DNA of 64,000 nt, from assembly GCA_016937795.1 (NCBI GenBank), contig JAFGVV010000048.1, forward strand, positions 24,036 through 88,035, in the 5' to 3' direction. A model generated the notes under the pieces. That model did no database searches, had not been told where the DNA came from, and saw only the letters and a list, made by a program, of their open reading frames with translations. Of this stretch, positions 45,890-54,686 are shown in pieces. Made by a program: the position numbers and the translations under genes. Positions within the stretch are counted from its first letter, which is position 1. Each line of letters starts with the position of its first letter. Origin of the DNA: Paludibacteraceae bacterium (GTDB lineage: Bacteria; Bacteroidota; Bacteroidia; Bacteroidales; Paludibacteraceae).

Positions 45890-46903
45890 ATGAAAAAAAT
45901 ATTTTTACTGATATTGCCCCTTTTGTTTTCGCTGAATGCTTGCATAAACGAGCCTGAAGCACCTAAAAATACATACGAAAGCAATTTCGAAGCTTTGTGG
46001 AAAATTATTGATACACGATATTGCTATCTCGATTATAAAAACATAAACTGGGATTCGGTGCATACTGTGTACAAGGCTCGCGTGGATACAAACATGACCG
46101 AATATCAGTTTTTCGATTTGCTGGGCGAAATGCTGGGTGAATTAAAAGATGGACATGTGAACCTTTATTCCAACTTTAACCGGAGCCGTTACTGGAAATG
46201 GTTTTCCGACTATCCTGCCAATTTCAGTTCGGGCATTGTGTATTCCGACCGCTATCTGGGCGACAATTATTACGTGGCTGGCGGCATGCGATACGGAAAA
46301 ATTGCGGGCGACAGCATTGGCTATATTTACTACGGCGACTTCTCCGATCAGTTTTCAGATACTAATATCTCATATATCTTCAAATATCTGAGCGATTGTA
46401 AAGCCCTGATTGTAGATGTGCGAAACAATGGCGGTGGCTATCTGAATTTGTCTGAACAACTGGCATCTTATTTTTTCGAACAAGAAATGATCACGGGATA
46501 TATTCAGCACAAAACAGGAAACGGGCACAGCGATTTTTCGGAAATGAAAGAGCTGAAAACTCCATCGCACAAAACTATTCAGTGGAGACGACCTGTTGCT
46601 GTGCTCAGTAACCGTATGTCGTACAGTGCTACAAATTCGTTTGTCAGCAGAATGAAAATGGTGCCCAATGCCATTCTTGTGGGCGATAAATCGGGCGGTG
46701 GTGGCGGACTTCCTCTGTCGAGCGAAATTCCTAACGGCTGGATGGTGCGTTTTTCGTCCGTGCCCATGTACGATGCCAACAAAGAACATATCGAATGGGG
46801 CATCGATCCGCATGTAAAGGTGGATATGAGTGCTGCAGATATAGAGCGCGGAGTGGATTCGATTATCGAAAAAGCGGTGGAAGAACTTAAGAAAAGAATT
46901 TGA
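45890..46903 (+). CDS. S41 family peptidase, lipoprotein
   Basis: Envelope protease related to C-terminal processing and tricorn-core proteases. The protein is 337 residues; lipobox LLFSLNAC with the cysteine at 18. The N-terminal helical part (YESNFEALWKIIDTRYCYLDYKNINWD) is the tricorn C1-like bundle of Bacteroidota S41 proteins. The catalytic core has ALIVDVRNNGGGY, the nucleophile serine in LSNRMSYSATNSF and the loop VGDKSGGGGGLP. No classical PDZ domain is apparent. In an operon with DUF3316 upstream and a methyltransferase two bases downstream of its stop. Confidence 0.9.
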   Translation: MKKIFLLILPLLFSLNACINEPEAPKNTYESNFEALWKIIDTRYCYLDYKNINWDSVHTVYKARVDTNMTEYQFFDLLGEMLGELKDGHVNLYSNFNRSRYWKWFSDYPANFSSGIVYSDRYLGDNYYVAGGMRYGKIAGDSIGYIYYGDFSDQFSDTNISYIFKYLSDCKALIVDVRNNGGGYLNLSEQLASYFFEQEMITGYIQHKTGNGHSDFSEMKELKTPSHKTIQWRRPVAVLSNRMSYSATNSFVSRMKMVPNAILVGDKSGGGGGLPLSSEIPNGWMVRFSSVPMYDANKEHIEWGIDPHVKVDMSAADIERGVDSIIEKAVEELKKRI

Positions 46904-46905
46904 AA

Positions 46906-47433
46906 ATGAGAAAATTAAAAATAACCGAAATGAACCGGATTAGTCCGGATGAATTTAAGCAAAGTGAGAAAACGCCGCTTGTGGTAGTGCTCGACAATGT
47001 ACGCAGCCTACATAATGTAGGCTCGGTGTTTCGCACCGGCGATGCATTTCTGATCGAAGCTGTGTATCTTTGTGGAATTACAAGTACGCCTCCGCATGCT
47101 GAAATTCATAAAACGGCTCTTGGCGCCGAGGATAGTGTGGACTGGAAGTATTTTGAGGATACGCACGATGCTCTGAAAGAACTAAAAGAAGCCCGATATT
47201 CGGTTTTTGCTATCGAGCAGGCCGAAGGAAGCACCATGTTGCCCGATTTTAATACAAAGCCCGGAACAAAATATGCTGTGGTGCTTGGTAATGAAGTAAA
47301 AGGCGTTCAGCAATCGGTTGTGGATGCCTGCGATGGCTGTATCGAAATTCCGCAGTTTGGCACAAAACATTCACTCAATGTAAGCGTCACTGCCGGCATT
47401 GTGATTTGGGAGTTTTTCAGAAAGATTGGTTGA
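46906..47433 (+). CDS. TrmH/SpoU family RNA 2'-O-methyltransferase
   Basis: AdoMet-dependent knotted methyltransferase acting on tRNA or rRNA ribose. The ATG at 46906 (MRKLKITEMNR) gives 175 residues, the short single-domain form. SPOUT motif 1 is LDNVRSLHNVGSVFRTGDAF, motif 2 YAVVLGNEVKGV, motif 3 IEIPQFGTKHSLNVSVTAGI. It starts two bases past the S41 stop, so translation is probably coupled. Its stop codon lies inside an octamer tandem repeat. The exact RNA target cannot be told. Confidence 0.92.
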   Translation: MRKLKITEMNRISPDEFKQSEKTPLVVVLDNVRSLHNVGSVFRTGDAFLIEAVYLCGITSTPPHAEIHKTALGAEDSVDWKYFEDTHDALKELKEARYSVFAIEQAEGSTMLPDFNTKPGTKYAVVLGNEVKGVQQSVVDACDGCIEIPQFGTKHSLNVSVTAGIVIWEFFRKIG

Positions 47434-47495
47434 TGTGTTGATGTGATGATGTGTTGATGTGTTGATGTGAAGATGTGTTGATGTGATGATGTGAT
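47432..47495. repeat. Octamer tandem repeat GATGTGWW, eight units
   Basis: Eight head-to-tail units GATGTGTT, GATGTGAT or GATGTGAA begin at the second base of the methyltransferase stop codon. A slipped-strand change would not alter the protein, because the stop is the first unit. Confidence 0.85.
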
Positions 47496-47564
47496 GAGAA
47501 GATGAAATAGTAAATGGTAAAACTTGTTCCGATTTATCGGAATGAATAAATAGTAAATAATTTA

Positions 47565-47897
47565 ATGGATTGGAGAGATAAACTTAGCGGACTAAAGGCT
47601 GAACTTCCTGAGGGAGAAGAGCCGGAAGTGATTCAGAATGAGGGAAAGCCTAAAAAGCAAAAAGATCCTTTACGTGTGGAACTTGACAAACGAAACGGCA
47701 AACCGGCAACTTTGATTACCGAATTTCAGGGTTCGGATGAGGAGTTGAAGGAACTTGCACGTGTGCTGAAGCTGAAGTGCGGTGCCGGAGGTTCGTCGCG
47801 CGATGGCGAAATTCTGATTCAGGGCGATTTCAGAGTGAAAATTGCCGACCTTCTGGCGAAAGAAGGTTATAAAGTGAAGAAAATCAACTTCAAATAA
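47565..47897 (+). CDS. SUI1/eIF1-like translation factor (YciH)
   Basis: Small translation initiation factor homologue, 110 residues. The SUI1 fold covers about residues 35-110. Conserved segments are LRVELDKRNGKPATLITEFQG, LKLKCGAGGSSRDGEILIQGD (the tRNA/ribosome-contacting loop with CGAGG) and the last strand VKIADLLAKEGYKVKKINFK. The N-terminal 30 residues are acidic and linker-like. An inverted repeat ending its transcript follows at 47910. Confidence 0.93.
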   Translation: MDWRDKLSGLKAELPEGEEPEVIQNEGKPKKQKDPLRVELDKRNGKPATLITEFQGSDEELKELARVLKLKCGAGGSSRDGEILIQGDFRVKIADLLAKEGYKVKKINFK

Positions 47898-47909
47898 TTT
47901 TACAACGAA

Positions 47910-47951
47910 GAACGCAAATTAGGTAAAAATTTATTTACATAATTTGCGTTC
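47910..47951. repeat. Inverted repeat GAACGCAAATTA / TAATTTGCGTTC
   Basis: Perfect 12-base arms with an 18-base loop, between two convergent genes. The same motif, AACGCAAATTA, forms the inside of the MITE-like element at 33841-33995, so it is a dispersed sequence, possibly also serving as a terminator. Confidence 0.65.
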
Positions 47952-47972
47952 AACTATTTTGTTGGGTAAAGC

Positions 47973-49520
47973 TTAACCTACAATTTTCTTAAACAGGTTT
48001 TTCATATTTACCTTTGCATCAATAATTCCCTGAAGTTCACTGATGGCCACACGATCCTGCTGCATGCTGTCGCGGTGACGAATAGTTACAGTGTTGTCTT
48101 CGAGTGTTTGATGATCCACAGTGATACAGAATGGTGTTCCAACTGCATCCTGACGACGATAGCGTTTTCCGATAGAATCTTTTTCGTCGTAAGCACATTT
48201 GAAATCGAATTTCAATGCATTGATTACTTCGCGCGCTTTTTCGGGCAATCCGTCTTTTTTCACCAAAGGCATAACACAGGCTTTCACCGGTGCTAGTACA
48301 GGTGGAATAGCAAGTACCACGCGGCTGTCGCCTCGTTCGAGCACTTCTTCTTTGTACGACGATGCCATAATCGAGAGGAAAGTACGGTCCAAACCAATAG
48401 AAGTTTCAACTACATAAGGCACATACGACTGATTAAGTTCAGGGTCGAAGTATTTGATGTTTTTTCCCGAGAATTTTTCGTGACTGCTCAAGTCGAAATC
48501 GGTACGCGAGTGAATACCTTCCACTTCTTTGAATCCAAAAGGCATTTCAAATTCAATATCGGTAGCTGCATTGGCATAATGAGCCAGTTTATCGTGGTCA
48601 TGAAAACGATATTTGTGGTCGCCAAGTCCGAGGGCTTTATGCCATTTCAAACGGAATTCTTTCCAGTGCTCAAACCATTTCATTTCGTCGCCCGGACGAA
48701 CGAAGAACTGCATTTCCATTTGTTCGAATTCGCGCATACGGAAAATAAACTGACGCGCCACAATTTCGTTACGGAAAGCTTTACCAATTTGTGCAATACC
48801 GAAAGGAATTTTCATACGGCCTGTTTTCTGCACATTCAGGAAGTTTACAAAAATTCCCTGTGCAGTTTCGGGGCGAAGGTATATTTTCATGGCGCCATCG
48901 GCTGTGGAGCCCATTTCGGTTGAGAACATCAGGTTGAACTGACGTACATCGGTCCAGTTGCGGGTTCCGCTGATAGGGCAAACCACTTCATAATCTTCGA
49001 TAATGGCTTTTAGTTCAGCCAGATCAGAATCGTTCAGCGCTTTTACAAAACGTGCATGAATCTCATCGCGTTTAGCCTGATTTTCGAGCACACGTTCGTT
49101 AGTACTGCGAAACACAGTTTCGTCGAAACTTGCGCCAAAACGTTTGGCAGCCTTTTCCACTTCTTTGTTCATTTTGTCGTCGTATTTGGCGAGCAATTCT
49201 TCGATCAGTACGTCGGCGCGATAGCGTTTTTTGCTGTCTTTGTTGTCAATCAACGGATCGTTGAAAGCATCCACGTGTCCCGAAGCCTTCCATGTGGTTG
49301 GATGCATAAAGATAGCAGCATCGATACCTACCACATTTTCGTTGAGCAGCACCATGCTGTCCCACCAGTATTTTTTAATGTTGTTTTTCAGTTCAACACC
49401 ATTCTGACCGTAGTCGTACACAGCACCGAGGCCGTCGTAAATTTCACTCGAAGGAAACACAAAACCATATTCCTTGCAGTGAGCAATCAGTTTTTTAAAA
49501 ACATCTTCCTGTGAAGCCAT
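47973..49520 (-). CDS. glyS: Glycyl-tRNA synthetase (dimeric type)
   Basis: Charges tRNA-Gly. The ATG at 49520 (MASQEDVFKKLIAHCKEYGF) gives 515 residues; the longer frame to 49604 would overlap the upstream gene and has no family similarity. Class II motif 1 is in LRPETAQGIFVNFLNVQKTG, motif 2 in AFRNEIVARQFIFRMREFEQME, motif 3 in VVETSIGLDRTFLSI. The anticodon-binding domain covers about 405-515. It has the alpha2 architecture of eukaryotes, archaea and many bacteria, not the alpha-beta form. The gene follows the DUF1016 gene by 37 bases. Confidence 0.97.
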   Translation of the reverse strand: MASQEDVFKKLIAHCKEYGFVFPSSEIYDGLGAVYDYGQNGVELKNNIKKYWWDSMVLLNENVVGIDAAIFMHPTTWKASGHVDAFNDPLIDNKDSKKRYRADVLIEELLAKYDDKMNKEVEKAAKRFGASFDETVFRSTNERVLENQAKRDEIHARFVKALNDSDLAELKAIIEDYEVVCPISGTRNWTDVRQFNLMFSTEMGSTADGAMKIYLRPETAQGIFVNFLNVQKTGRMKIPFGIAQIGKAFRNEIVARQFIFRMREFEQMEMQFFVRPGDEMKWFEHWKEFRLKWHKALGLGDHKYRFHDHDKLAHYANAATDIEFEMPFGFKEVEGIHSRTDFDLSSHEKFSGKNIKYFDPELNQSYVPYVVETSIGLDRTFLSIMASSYKEEVLERGDSRVVLAIPPVLAPVKACVMPLVKKDGLPEKAREVINALKFDFKCAYDEKDSIGKRYRRQDAVGTPFCITVDHQTLEDNTVTIRHRDSMQQDRVAISELQGIIDAKVNMKNLFKKIVG

Positions 49521-49557
49521 AATGTATATTTTCAGTTTTAATAATTTACAATATAAA

Positions 49558-50568
49558 TTAGTTGCTAAAATACTGTTGTATTTTTTCTGATATTTCTTCA
49601 ACACTTGGTAATATGTCCTGATATTTTTCAGGCAGAATTGCCGATGTGCAGTATGTTGCGACGCCTATTGGTAAATTTCCGGTTCTAAGCGAATACTCCA
49701 CAATAGTACGATCCTTGCTTTTGCATATTATAATGCCAATTGCCTCATTTTCGTGAGGCAGTTTAATTTTGTCATTCAGAACAGAAAGATAAAACTCCAT
49801 CTTTCCTTTATATTCAGGTTGAAAGTCACCTATTTTCAAGTCAATAGCAATTAAGCATTGTAGTTGACGATGAAATAATAACAAATCTATCGAGTAATCT
49901 TTATCGCTTACCTGTAGTTTATACTGATTACCAATAAAAGTGAAGTTATGACCAAGTTCCAGCAAAAAAGCTCTGATATTTTGAATTAATGCTTGCTCCA
50001 GTTCACTTTCGGAATACTCAGCAGATAAATTCAGGAAATCAAAAGTATATTCATCTTTGATTGCTAAAACAGCCTGATTTTTAATAGTATCGGGTAAAAC
50101 ATCTTTAAAATTGGTTTGACCCAACATTTGTCGTTCAAATGTCTTGTTTTCAATTTGATGAATCAATATATTCTTGGTCCAACCGAATTTTCTGGTAGCC
50201 AAAATATAAAACTGTCTTTCCTGATTGTTCTTGCATTTGTTTAAAATAGTTACGTGCTTTGTCCAACTAATTTCTCCAACCAGTGGTTGGAGAAATTCAA
50301 CTGATTGATATTCAGTGTAAAACTGAGCCATAAGCCAGAGATTAGTTGTAGAAAAACCACTGACTCCCGGAAATTCGTTCTGTAACTCTTTCGATAATTC
50401 AGGGACAATAGCTTTGCCCCAGCCCTCGGTCTGCTTTTCAGCAATTGATTTTCCAATTTCCCAATACAAATTAATAAGTTGAGTATTTACAACCTTTAAT
50501 GCTTCGTATTGAGCACTACGATTCTTTTGTTTTATTTCTGCAATAAAATCTTGTTGTACAAGTTCCAT
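49558..50568 (-). CDS. DUF1016 (YhcG) family PDDEXK nuclease-domain protein
   Basis: 336 residues. The N-terminal helical DUF1016_N domain (about 1-140: QYEALKVVNTQLINLYWEIGKSI and WGKAIVPELSKELQNEFPG) is followed by the PDDEXK nuclease-like domain (about 170-325). The core is YSIDLLLFHRQLQCLIAIDLKIG near residue 226, with aspartate, then D-x-K. This family often sits beside type I restriction genes or other defence genes, but here its neighbours are glyS and parC, so it is an orphan. It has no strong promoter visible in 50569-50960, and it may be expressed with glyS. Activity and target are unknown. Confidence 0.87.
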   Translation of the reverse strand: MELVQQDFIAEIKQKNRSAQYEALKVVNTQLINLYWEIGKSIAEKQTEGWGKAIVPELSKELQNEFPGVSGFSTTNLWLMAQFYTEYQSVEFLQPLVGEISWTKHVTILNKCKNNQERQFYILATRKFGWTKNILIHQIENKTFERQMLGQTNFKDVLPDTIKNQAVLAIKDEYTFDFLNLSAEYSESELEQALIQNIRAFLLELGHNFTFIGNQYKLQVSDKDYSIDLLLFHRQLQCLIAIDLKIGDFQPEYKGKMEFYLSVLNDKIKLPHENEAIGIIICKSKDRTIVEYSLRTGNLPIGVATYCTSAILPEKYQDILPSVEEISEKIQQYFSN

Positions 50569-50959
50569 ATTGACATTTTCATAATTACAATTCAGTGGTA
50601 TTAGTTTTGAGATTTCCCGTTGACATTTAACTGTATTTGTTCAGTAATAACGCATACGAATTAAATGTTTATTTTCAAAATGTTAGTTTGTCGGGATTCT
50701 GTACTTCTTGAGCCAGAATAGTATTCTATCATTGTGAAAGTTTAAAGAAAACACAAATTTAAGGTTGATTCTTTCCTTCTGATTTTATATTTTGCGATAA
50801 CCAAAAAAGGAATGCAAAGTTACTGTTTTTTTTGTATTTTTGTAGGTTGAAAAAAGTAAAATACGTGAATAGCCCTTTATTCAACAAACTTTTCTTCAAT
50901 CATTTGCAATTTTCAAACTATCAGATGAGGTCATTCAATAATGACTGCTTAGAAAAATT
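50569..50959 (+). promoter_or_regulatory. parC upstream region
   Basis: Non-coding, AT-rich, 391 bases between divergent genes. TATTTTTG at 50835-50842 is a -7 box for parC with a leader of about 110 bases; no convincing -33 box. Nothing else recognisable. Confidence 0.5.
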
Positions 50960-53797
50960 ATGAGTACGGACGAAATAATTGACGCAGAAAACGAGGCAGA
51001 AGAAATAACCGGACAGGAAGAGGTCGAAACTGACGCTCTTGCCGGACATTCGGCTTACAAAGTACCCAAAATATCGGATGAGGCTGTAAAACATCATTTG
51101 TCGGGGATGTACCAAAACTGGTTTCTCGACTATGCTTCGTACGTAATTCTGGAGCGCGCAGTGCCTGATATTTACGACGGTTTGAAACCTGTTCAGCGCC
51201 GTATTCTCCATTCAATGAAACGATTAGATGATGGTCGCTACAATAAAGTAGCGAACATTGTGGGTCACACCATGCAGTTTCACCCGCATGGAGACGCTTC
51301 GATTGGTGATGCATTGGTGCAGCTCGGACAAAAGGATTTACTCATCGACTGTCAGGGAAACTGGGGAAATATTCTTACCGGCGATAGTGCGGCTGCTCCG
51401 CGTTATATCGAAGCAAGACTTTCGAAATTTGCTCTCGAAACGGTTTTCAATCCCAAAACTACCGAATGGCGTTCGTCATACGATGGCCGAAACAAAGAGC
51501 CGATTGCACTTCCGGTGAAGTTCCCGCTTTTGCTAGCGCAAGGCGTGGAAGGTATTGCTGTAGGTTTGAACTCGAAAATTCTGCCACACAATTTCAACGA
51601 ACTTTGCGATGCATGTGTGGCTCATTTACGCGGTGAGGATTTTGTGCTTTATCCCGATTTTCAGACCGGCGGCTCCATCGACGTTGCAAAATACAACGAT
51701 GGAGAACGCGGAGGTTCTGTGAAAATTCGTGCTAAAATAAGCAAAGTCGATAACAAAACACTGTCGATTACCGAAATACCCTATGGCTCAAATACTTCGA
51801 AGCTGATTGACTCCATTATCAAAGCCAGTGAAAAAGGCAAAATAAAAATCCGCAAAGTCGACGACAATACTTCGGCCAATGTGGAAATCCTGGTGCACCT
51901 GCAACCCGGTGTTTCGTCCGACAAAACCATAGATGCGCTGTATGCATTTTCGGATTGCGAGCTAAGCATTTCGCCAAACTGCTGCGTAATTCACGACAAC
52001 AAGCCGCGTTTTATGGGTGTGAGCGATATGTTGCGCGTAAGTTGCGACCATACCAAGGACTTGCTGCAGGCCGAACTCGAGATTCAGAAAAGCGAATTGC
52101 TTGAACAGCTTTTCTTTACTTCGCTTGAGAAAATATTCATCGAAAACCGTATTTACAAAGACAAAGGTTTTGAGGATAGCACTACACAGGACGAAGTGAT
52201 TGCGCATATCGATAAGCGTCTCGATCCGTTCAAACCGGATTTTATTCGTGAAGTTACGCGTGAGGATATTCTGAAATTGCTCGAAATCAAAATGATGCGT
52301 ATCACACGTTTCGATAGCGACAAGGCTAACGATACGCTTATTTCGCTTCAGAAAAAGATTGACGAAGTAAACTATCAGTTGAATAATCTGGTGGATTACA
52401 CGATTTTCTGGTTCGAAAATCTCAAAAACAAATACGGAAAAGACTTTCCGCGACGCACCGAAATTCGTAACTTTGAAACTATTGTGGCAGCTAAAGTGGT
52501 GGAAGCCAACGAAAAACTTTACGTCAATTACGAAGAAGGTTTTATTGGCACTGCACTTCGCAAGGACGAGTTTGTGTGTAACTGTTCGGACATGGACGAT
52601 ATTATTATTTTCTTTAAAGATGGAAAATATAAAATTGTAAAAGTGGCTGATAAACAGTTTGTGGGCAAAAACATCCTACATTTGGCTGTTTTCAAAAAGA
52701 ACGATAAACGCACAGTGTATAACGCAGTGTATCGCGATAGTAAAAATGGTCCGTACTACATAAAACGTTTTATTGTAACGGGCATTACCCGCGATAAAGA
52801 ATATGATATTACGCAGGGCACAGCCGGTTCGAAAGTGATTTATTTCACTGCCAACCCCAATGGTGAGGCCGAAGTAATTCGCATTGCGCTTAAACCAAAA
52901 CCACGCTTGTTTAAACTTGTTTTTGAGAAAGATTTCAGCGATATTGCCATCAAAGGGCGACAGTCGATGGGAAATATCCTGACCAAAAACGATGTGCACA
53001 AAATCACACTGAAGCAAAAAGGTGGTTCTACGCTGGGTGGCCGACAGGTTTGGTTCGACCGAGATGTGTTGCGCCTCAACTACGACAACCGCGGCGAATA
53101 TCTGGGTGAGTTCCAAAGCGAGGATTTAATTTTGGTTGTGACGTCGAAGGGTGATTTTTTTAGCACTAGTTTCGACCTTGCCAACCATTACGAAAAGGAT
53201 ATTATGATCATCGAAAAGTTCAATCCGCACAAAGTGTGGTCGGTTGCGCTCTACGATGCCGATCAGAAGTATTTCTATCTGAAACGCTTCCAGCTTGAAG
53301 CGAGTCAGAAAATACAAAGTTTCATTGGCGATAATGCAGAGTCGCGTTTGCAGTTAATTACCGATGTTGATTATCCCCGATTTGAGGTACAGTTTGGTGG
53401 AAATGATGCTTATCGTGAAGCTTTAGTAGTGGATGCCGAAGAATTTATCGGTGTAAAAAGCTTCAAGGCCAAAGGAAAACGACTTACAACCTTCGAAGTA
53501 GAAACAATCAACGAACTGGAGCCTGTGCGATTTAAAGAAAAGCAACCGGAAGACGAAAATAACAGTGGCGACGAAAACGAGAATGACGAGAACGAGGCTG
53601 AAGGCAGTCAGAAAGCAACTGCCAATGCAACAAATAAAAACACTGAAGAAAACAAAGTCCCCGGAGTAGCTGTAAAAGGATTATCAGAAACAAAAAAAAT
53701 GGCAATTTCGAAAGAAGAAAATGAAATTTCGAACAACATTACAGCTAATAAAAAACCGGAAGAAGAAACTGGTGGTGGACAATTAAGCTTATTTTAA
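50960..53797 (+). CDS. parC: DNA topoisomerase IV subunit A
   Basis: Type IIA topoisomerase subunit for decatenation; 945 residues. The catalytic tyrosine is in AAPRYIEARLS near residue 155, and the quinolone-pocket region is FHPHGDASIGDAL. The N-terminal extension (1-35, acidic) and the C-terminal pinwheel (about 520-850) follow the Bacteroidota ParC pattern; the gyrase-specific GyrA box is not seen, and KQKGGSTLGGRQVWF occupies a comparable position. The last 100 residues are an acidic, asparagine-rich tail ending in GGGQLSLF. QLSLF is a canonical sliding-clamp-binding sequence at the extreme C-terminus. No parE is adjacent. Confidence 0.95.
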   Translation: MSTDEIIDAENEAEEITGQEEVETDALAGHSAYKVPKISDEAVKHHLSGMYQNWFLDYASYVILERAVPDIYDGLKPVQRRILHSMKRLDDGRYNKVANIVGHTMQFHPHGDASIGDALVQLGQKDLLIDCQGNWGNILTGDSAAAPRYIEARLSKFALETVFNPKTTEWRSSYDGRNKEPIALPVKFPLLLAQGVEGIAVGLNSKILPHNFNELCDACVAHLRGEDFVLYPDFQTGGSIDVAKYNDGERGGSVKIRAKISKVDNKTLSITEIPYGSNTSKLIDSIIKASEKGKIKIRKVDDNTSANVEILVHLQPGVSSDKTIDALYAFSDCELSISPNCCVIHDNKPRFMGVSDMLRVSCDHTKDLLQAELEIQKSELLEQLFFTSLEKIFIENRIYKDKGFEDSTTQDEVIAHIDKRLDPFKPDFIREVTREDILKLLEIKMMRITRFDSDKANDTLISLQKKIDEVNYQLNNLVDYTIFWFENLKNKYGKDFPRRTEIRNFETIVAAKVVEANEKLYVNYEEGFIGTALRKDEFVCNCSDMDDIIIFFKDGKYKIVKVADKQFVGKNILHLAVFKKNDKRTVYNAVYRDSKNGPYYIKRFIVTGITRDKEYDITQGTAGSKVIYFTANPNGEAEVIRIALKPKPRLFKLVFEKDFSDIAIKGRQSMGNILTKNDVHKITLKQKGGSTLGGRQVWFDRDVLRLNYDNRGEYLGEFQSEDLILVVTSKGDFFSTSFDLANHYEKDIMIIEKFNPHKVWSVALYDADQKYFYLKRFQLEASQKIQSFIGDNAESRLQLITDVDYPRFEVQFGGNDAYREALVVDAEEFIGVKSFKAKGKRLTTFEVETINELEPVRFKEKQPEDENNSGDENENDENEAEGSQKATANATNKNTEENKVPGVAVKGLSETKKMAISKEENEISNNITANKKPEEETGGGQLSLF

Positions 53798-53882
53798 AAA
53801 CACTTTCATAAAGCTGAAAAACATTATAAACAATACAACTGTTTTGTTTTCAGGAGTAGTTATCAATTAAAACTAAAAAGTT

Positions 53883-54530
53883 ATGCTTTTCAATATTTCA
53901 TGGCTCGAATGGGTTGGTTATGTAAGCTCGGTGCTGGTGGCAGTGTCGCTTACCATGAGTTCCATCAAAAAACTACGCTGGTACAATCTGGTGGGAGCGG
54001 CCATTTTCTCGTTTTACGGATTTGCTATTCAGGCGTACCCTGTGGGCGTTCTCAACCTTTTTATTGTGCTGGCTAATATTTATTATTTGCACGGTATGTA
54101 TTCGGCTAACGAATCATTTAAAATAATGAAGGTAGAGGCCAACGATCCATATCTTGAGTATTTTGTAGATTTTCATAAAGCTCAGATTCAGAACTTTTTT
54201 CCTCGTTTCGATAAGTCATTATTGCAGCAAAACGAAGGAGAACAAAAGGCTTTTACACTTTTCCTGCTTCGCAATGCAGTTGTGGCAGGTGTTTTTTTTG
54301 GCATAAAAAATAATCACATTCTTTATTTGCATCTCGACTTTGTTTCAGCGCCTTACCGCGATTTGAAACCGGGTGATTTCATATACAAACAAAATGCACA
54401 GCTTTTTAATGAGGCCGGCATTCGTCAGATTGTATGTAATACTGAAAATGAAGAACACCGTAAATATCTTCTCAAAATGGGCTTCGTCGAAAAAACAGGT
54501 GGTAAAAATGTATTTGAAATGAATTTTTAG
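53883..54530 (+). CDS. YgjV-like membrane protein fused to acetyltransferase-like domain
   Basis: 215 residues. The first 85 contain three membrane spans (WLEWVGYVSSVLVAVSLTM, LVGAAIFSFYGFAIQAYPVGVL, LNLFIVLANIYYLHGMY), as in YgjV-type inner-membrane proteins. The rest (about 95-215) looks like a GNAT fold: FLLRNAVVAGVFFGIKN, LHLDFVSAPYRDLKPGDFIY, and YLLKMGFVEKTGGKNVF at the end, the position of the GNAT motif B. The acetyl-CoA loop is not clear, so activity is uncertain. Transcribed after parC from 85 bases on, with its own terminator. Confidence 0.75.
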   Translation: MLFNISWLEWVGYVSSVLVAVSLTMSSIKKLRWYNLVGAAIFSFYGFAIQAYPVGVLNLFIVLANIYYLHGMYSANESFKIMKVEANDPYLEYFVDFHKAQIQNFFPRFDKSLLQQNEGEQKAFTLFLLRNAVVAGVFFGIKNNHILYLHLDFVSAPYRDLKPGDFIYKQNAQLFNEAGIRQIVCNTENEEHRKYLLKMGFVEKTGGKNVFEMNF

Positions 54531-54556
54531 AATTGTGAATTCAGGTATTATTTTAT

Positions 54557-54587
54557 AGCCTTCGGATAATTTTCCGGAGGCTTTTTT
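54557..54587 (+). terminator. Terminator after the YgjV-like gene
   Basis: Stem AGCCTTCGG / CCGGAGGCT (one G-U pair), eight-base loop, T run. It closes the parC-ygjV-like unit. Confidence 0.8.
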
Positions 54588-54641
54588 GTTTTTCAAAATA
54601 AATATTTATACAAATTACGAACATTTTCTATCATTTTATGG

Positions 54642-54671
54642 TTGAGCATTCAAAGCGCTGTACTATATTTG
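54642..54671 (+). promoter_or_regulatory. Promoter of the arginine/citrulline operon
   Basis: TTG (54642-54644), 19 bases, TATATTTG (54664-54671). The ATG at 54687 is about ten bases past the expected start point. This rules out the longer open frame beginning at 54642. Confidence 0.8.
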
Positions 54672-54686
54672 CAAAAAGCACAATTT

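Noticed and set aside
47432..47495. CRISPR-like array
   Set aside because: Units are eight bases and contiguous with no spacers; it is a simple tandem repeat. No CRISPR array was found anywhere in the window.
50960..53797. Assignment as gyrase subunit A
   Set aside because: The N-terminal extension, HPHGDASIGDAL pattern and absence of a clear GyrA box fit Bacteroidota ParC better.
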